Below are positions 44,797 through 64,000 of a stretch of 64,000 nucleotides of DNA, in pieces. A program made the position numbers and the translations under genes. The stretch comes from Gadus chalcogrammus (Eukaryota > Chordata > Actinopteri > Gadiformes > Gadidae): contig NC_079422.1 in the NCBI RefSeq assembly GCF_026213295.1, forward strand, positions 19,675,325 to 19,739,324. Reading direction: 5' to 3'. Positions within the stretch are counted from its first letter, which is position 1; each line of letters opens with the position of its first letter. The notes beneath the pieces were generated by a model that had not been told where the DNA came from, did no database searches, and saw only the letters and a program-made list of their open reading frames with translations.

Positions 44797-45000
44797 TTTA
44801 AGTTTTCAAGCAAGGAACACTTGACTCGAATTGTTTACTTGAATCGTTTGAAATGAGAAACAGCCTACATGTTATTCCATTTTTTATTAAGGTTAAGTTA
44901 TTTGTAGTATTTTTGGACATTTTATGTGATTTAGTGTAGTCCAAATCACAGAGACGCTTAACCCGTTTCCCAGGCATTCTCATATCACGAAGGAATATCT

Positions 45001-45470
45001 GGAATGAGATGCTCCAATTGAACGTTATTGGCGAGAGAGGGCGGGACTTTCACTTTGATGGGTTTAGAGGAGGGACTTTCGGCAGAGTTATATCCGTTTC
45101 CTTTACATGTTTCGGATATTTCTTTGCCAAATCACTCATCAAAAAAATATTTTTTCATTCTTCTTGTCATCGTTGTTGTCTTTAATCGTTCAAAGTGGTA
45201 TTGTTCTTGCTGCGGGGACTGTTTACCGGCGTACACATCTCATAGGAAGCAGCGAACTAGACGTTGTGCGGTGGTAGACTCGGATAACGCCACAACTCAT
45301 GACCCTCCCCCAGCCTACAGAGTTGACAGGAAGGGGCATCATCATCACAGCGCCCAGCACGTAATTTATGGGAAAGCATTGCCTCCCCTAACAAGAAAGG
45401 AAACACACATTGTTGTGGTAACCAACGGCCAAAAACAACCCAAATAACGCTAGCCGGACACACAACCCTC
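45001..45470 (+). promoter_or_regulatory. ankib1: ankib1 promoter and leader exon
   Basis: GC-box-like GGGCGGG at 45039-45045, moderately CpG-bearing sequence, and an excellent donor (CCCTC then GTAAGTAAAC) after 45470. The matching acceptor is 47133/47134 (pyrimidine tract CTCTCTCTCCCCTC...CCTCAG), 118 bases before the ankib1 ATG. This fits a non-coding first exon. A 129-codon frame overlaps it (separate entry). Confidence 0.5.
45058..45447 (+). CDS. Unrecognised 129-codon ORF in ankib1 leader region
   Basis: Open from an ATG at 45058 to a TAA at 45445-45447, 23 bases before the leader donor. Not recognised. It has a hydrophobic stretch KYFFILLVIVVVF (about residues 36-48), a cysteine cluster WYCSCCGDC right after it, a DPPPAYRVD motif (PPxY type) and a His run. 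The order hydrophobic segment, Cys cluster, PPxY tail resembles small membrane adaptor proteins, but composition could be chance. If transcription begins upstream of 45058 it would be a long upstream ORF in the ankib1 mRNA. Confidence 0.2.
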   Translation: MGLEEGLSAELYPFPLHVSDISLPNHSSKKYFFILLVIVVVFNRSKWYCSCCGDCLPAYTSHRKQRTRRCAVVDSDNATTHDPPPAYRVDRKGHHHHSAQHVIYGKALPPLTRKETHIVVVTNGQKQPK

Positions 45471-47133
45471 GTAAGTAAACTTTTGATAGTTCAATCTGCT
45501 AAGTCGCCTAGCCTTTGTAGCTTCGCCATGATCGAGATCATCACACGCATCGGGCGCTAGCCGACGCAGATGTCGTGGTGTTTGTTTTTCGAAATGTGCT
45601 TAAAAAAAATAACACTCAACCATGAACTTGTTGGCAGCATCAAAACTGCCTGTTTTAAAGCGATCCGCGTCCAGTTCGTTGTTTGACAGGTCTCACAGGG
45701 GCTAGTTAAGGCTAGCCCGGAGCGCTAGCATGCTGGTCTGACTCAACACGTTGGGATATGAGATCAGGACAACACTCTGGACGACAGGACTTTATACTAC
45801 TTTATCCCAGCGGATCATGAGTCGCACCGTTATGGGTTCACACCCAAATTGTTTGTGGGTTCATATACTGATGGTTCCCTCTCCCCCCTTCGTCAGTGTG
45901 CGCCACCGCCAGACTTTGGCTTGTTTAGAGTGTGTTGTTTGTTTACTAAGTGGTGAACAATGTGCTCTGAATCAGGCATCGCAGTTTGGTGAACTACTTC
46001 TGTTAAATGTCTGCTGTCTTGTAGTTGGGCAGCCCTGAGAAGTTGTATGGGAGTCACTGGACGCATGAGTTTGATTTTGTCGCTCCTTGTGTGTTAGAGT
46101 TGAAGAATAATAGGGCTTGATTATCTGTACAACCTACTTTGAAATATGCAAGTGATGCACTTTATTAAGAAACATACGTTACCTCCAAAATTGTAGCTTG
46201 GTACTTGTATCGTTTTCATATCAGTTTGTTTGTTTGAGGAGGAGTTCTGAAACTAACTTTGGCCACAATCGACCATGCAGAGATTCACTTTCTGTTTTAC
46301 TGCGTAAACAAGTCCAGACATTTACAGGACTGGTTTCTCGATTTAATTTATTCAGGTTCATTGTACTTTGTAACCTGATCCATCCTTGGTGTAACTTTCA
46401 GTTAATGAATGTACACACATACTGACATTGATTCAACAATGGGGATGAAGTTGTTCTTTCAAAAACAACAACACTTGCATCCTTAATAGCCTGTAGTGTA
46501 CTGTAGATCACAGAAAAAAAGCTCAGTCTGAGCCCTCTGTGGCTCATACAGTCTTGACATATGGTCCTACTGTAGGCCATGTGTTGACTCTCTGCATGTC
46601 GTTTCTGTGTAATTCCGGTAATGCCTCTCGTACCAGCGAGCAATGGGCCCTCGTCGGAGCGGGCGGCTCTGGCAGGGAGCTACGGAAAGCTCCCGGGTGC
46701 GCCGGAGGAAGCATTGTCCCTCTCGCTGCGTGGCTTCAGTTCGTTACAACATTGAGTCACTTGACGAACGGCAGAAAAAACACAAGGAGAAGGTTGTTGC
46801 GCTGACACTGGGACTCATTAGTGTCGAGGGAATGACGAGACAAAGACGTTGTTTTTACTTTTAACCAAAGAGGCATTTCCTTGTTTTTAAGAGGACATTT
46901 TTAAGCTGTCACGGGATTCGAGGATTTGTTTGTTGAAGGGTGTCGATGATTACCCAGGTGGTTTGACCTTGAAGGTCAGGATCTTTTCGGCGAGCCTCCC
47001 AGATAAGCTAGCCCTTTTTTAATGTTTACCTGAAGGATAACTGCTGGACTTCTTCTATTTTTTTTCTTTTTGATTCTACCAACTGCCACTTAAAGCGTAC
47101 AAATCCTCTCTCTCTCTCCCCTCTTTTCCTCAG
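45471..47133 (+). other. ankib1: ankib1 leader intron
   Basis: Inferred intron. A GC-richer island at 46620-46830 (GGGCCCTCGTCGGAGCGGGC) could hold an alternative leader exon; no clear splice pair was found for it. Confidence 0.45.
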
Positions 47134-47251
47134 GAACACACACACTATGTCGATCCCTCGCCCACGGGGACCTTGAAGTCGACCCGTTGACGCTTTTATT
47201 TTTTAGAGTCCGGGGGACCTTTTTTAATTTTTTTCCCGTGGCGGGGGGACG

Positions 47252-63724
<16,473 letters not shown>

Positions 63725-63733
63725 GTCAGCACC

Positions 63734-64000
<267 letters not shown>

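Overview
This window is nuclear DNA from a ray-finned (teleost) fish. The evidence is compact multi-exon genes with GT-AG introns, vertebrate gene families in conserved order, teleost-type repeats (tRNA-derived SINEs, PIF/Harbinger, hAT and palindromic MITE relics) and very long (CA)n/(GT)n arrays about every 2-4 kb. Such high dinucleotide content recalls codfishes (Gadiformes), but that placement is a guess. No bacterial, viral or CRISPR system is present.

Layout, left to right. (1) About 721-2679, minus strand: zcwpw2, a CW + PWWP histone-mark reader; its last exon(s) are not resolved. (2) 3169-4721: a dead PIF/Harbinger transposon with remnants of its Myb-like and transposase genes. (3) 4.9-14.9 kb, plus strand: azi2 (NAP1), a TBK1/IKKe adaptor with seven coding exons; the first carries two one-base indels that break the frame. 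(4) 18.6-21.8 kb, minus strand: cmc1, a complete four-exon twin CX9C mitochondrial protein of 106 aa, tail to tail with azi2. (5) 21.8-36.1 kb: a 14 kb gene desert with microsatellites, SINE fragments, several unique blocks that look like conserved non-coding or enhancer sequence, and one 80-codon ORF for a possible small secreted cysteine peptide. (6) 36.2-42.2 kb, plus strand: eomes (T-box transcription factor), non-coding leader plus six coding exons, 640 aa. (7) 45.0 kb to the window end, plus strand: ankib1 (ankyrin repeats + RING-between-RING E3 ligase), non-coding leader exon and the first eight coding exons (about 467 codons); the rest lies beyond the window.

The block zcwpw2-azi2-cmc1-eomes matches the human 3p24.1 order ZCWPW2-AZI2-CMC1-EOMES, including relative orientation; this supports each gene identity. 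ANKIB1 is on another human chromosome (7q21), so its place beside eomes is a lineage difference. The genes do not form a pathway; the most likely functional link is regulatory, the desert and introns around eomes being the natural place for its developmental enhancers.

No clearly new multi-gene system was found. The observations most worth checking are the azi2 exon-1 frameshifts, the 80-aa secreted-peptide candidate at 34.1 kb, divergent residues in the eomes T-box, an ankib1 exon squeezed between an 860-bp pyrimidine tract and a CA array that begins in its 5' splice site, and several long near-perfect inverted repeats.
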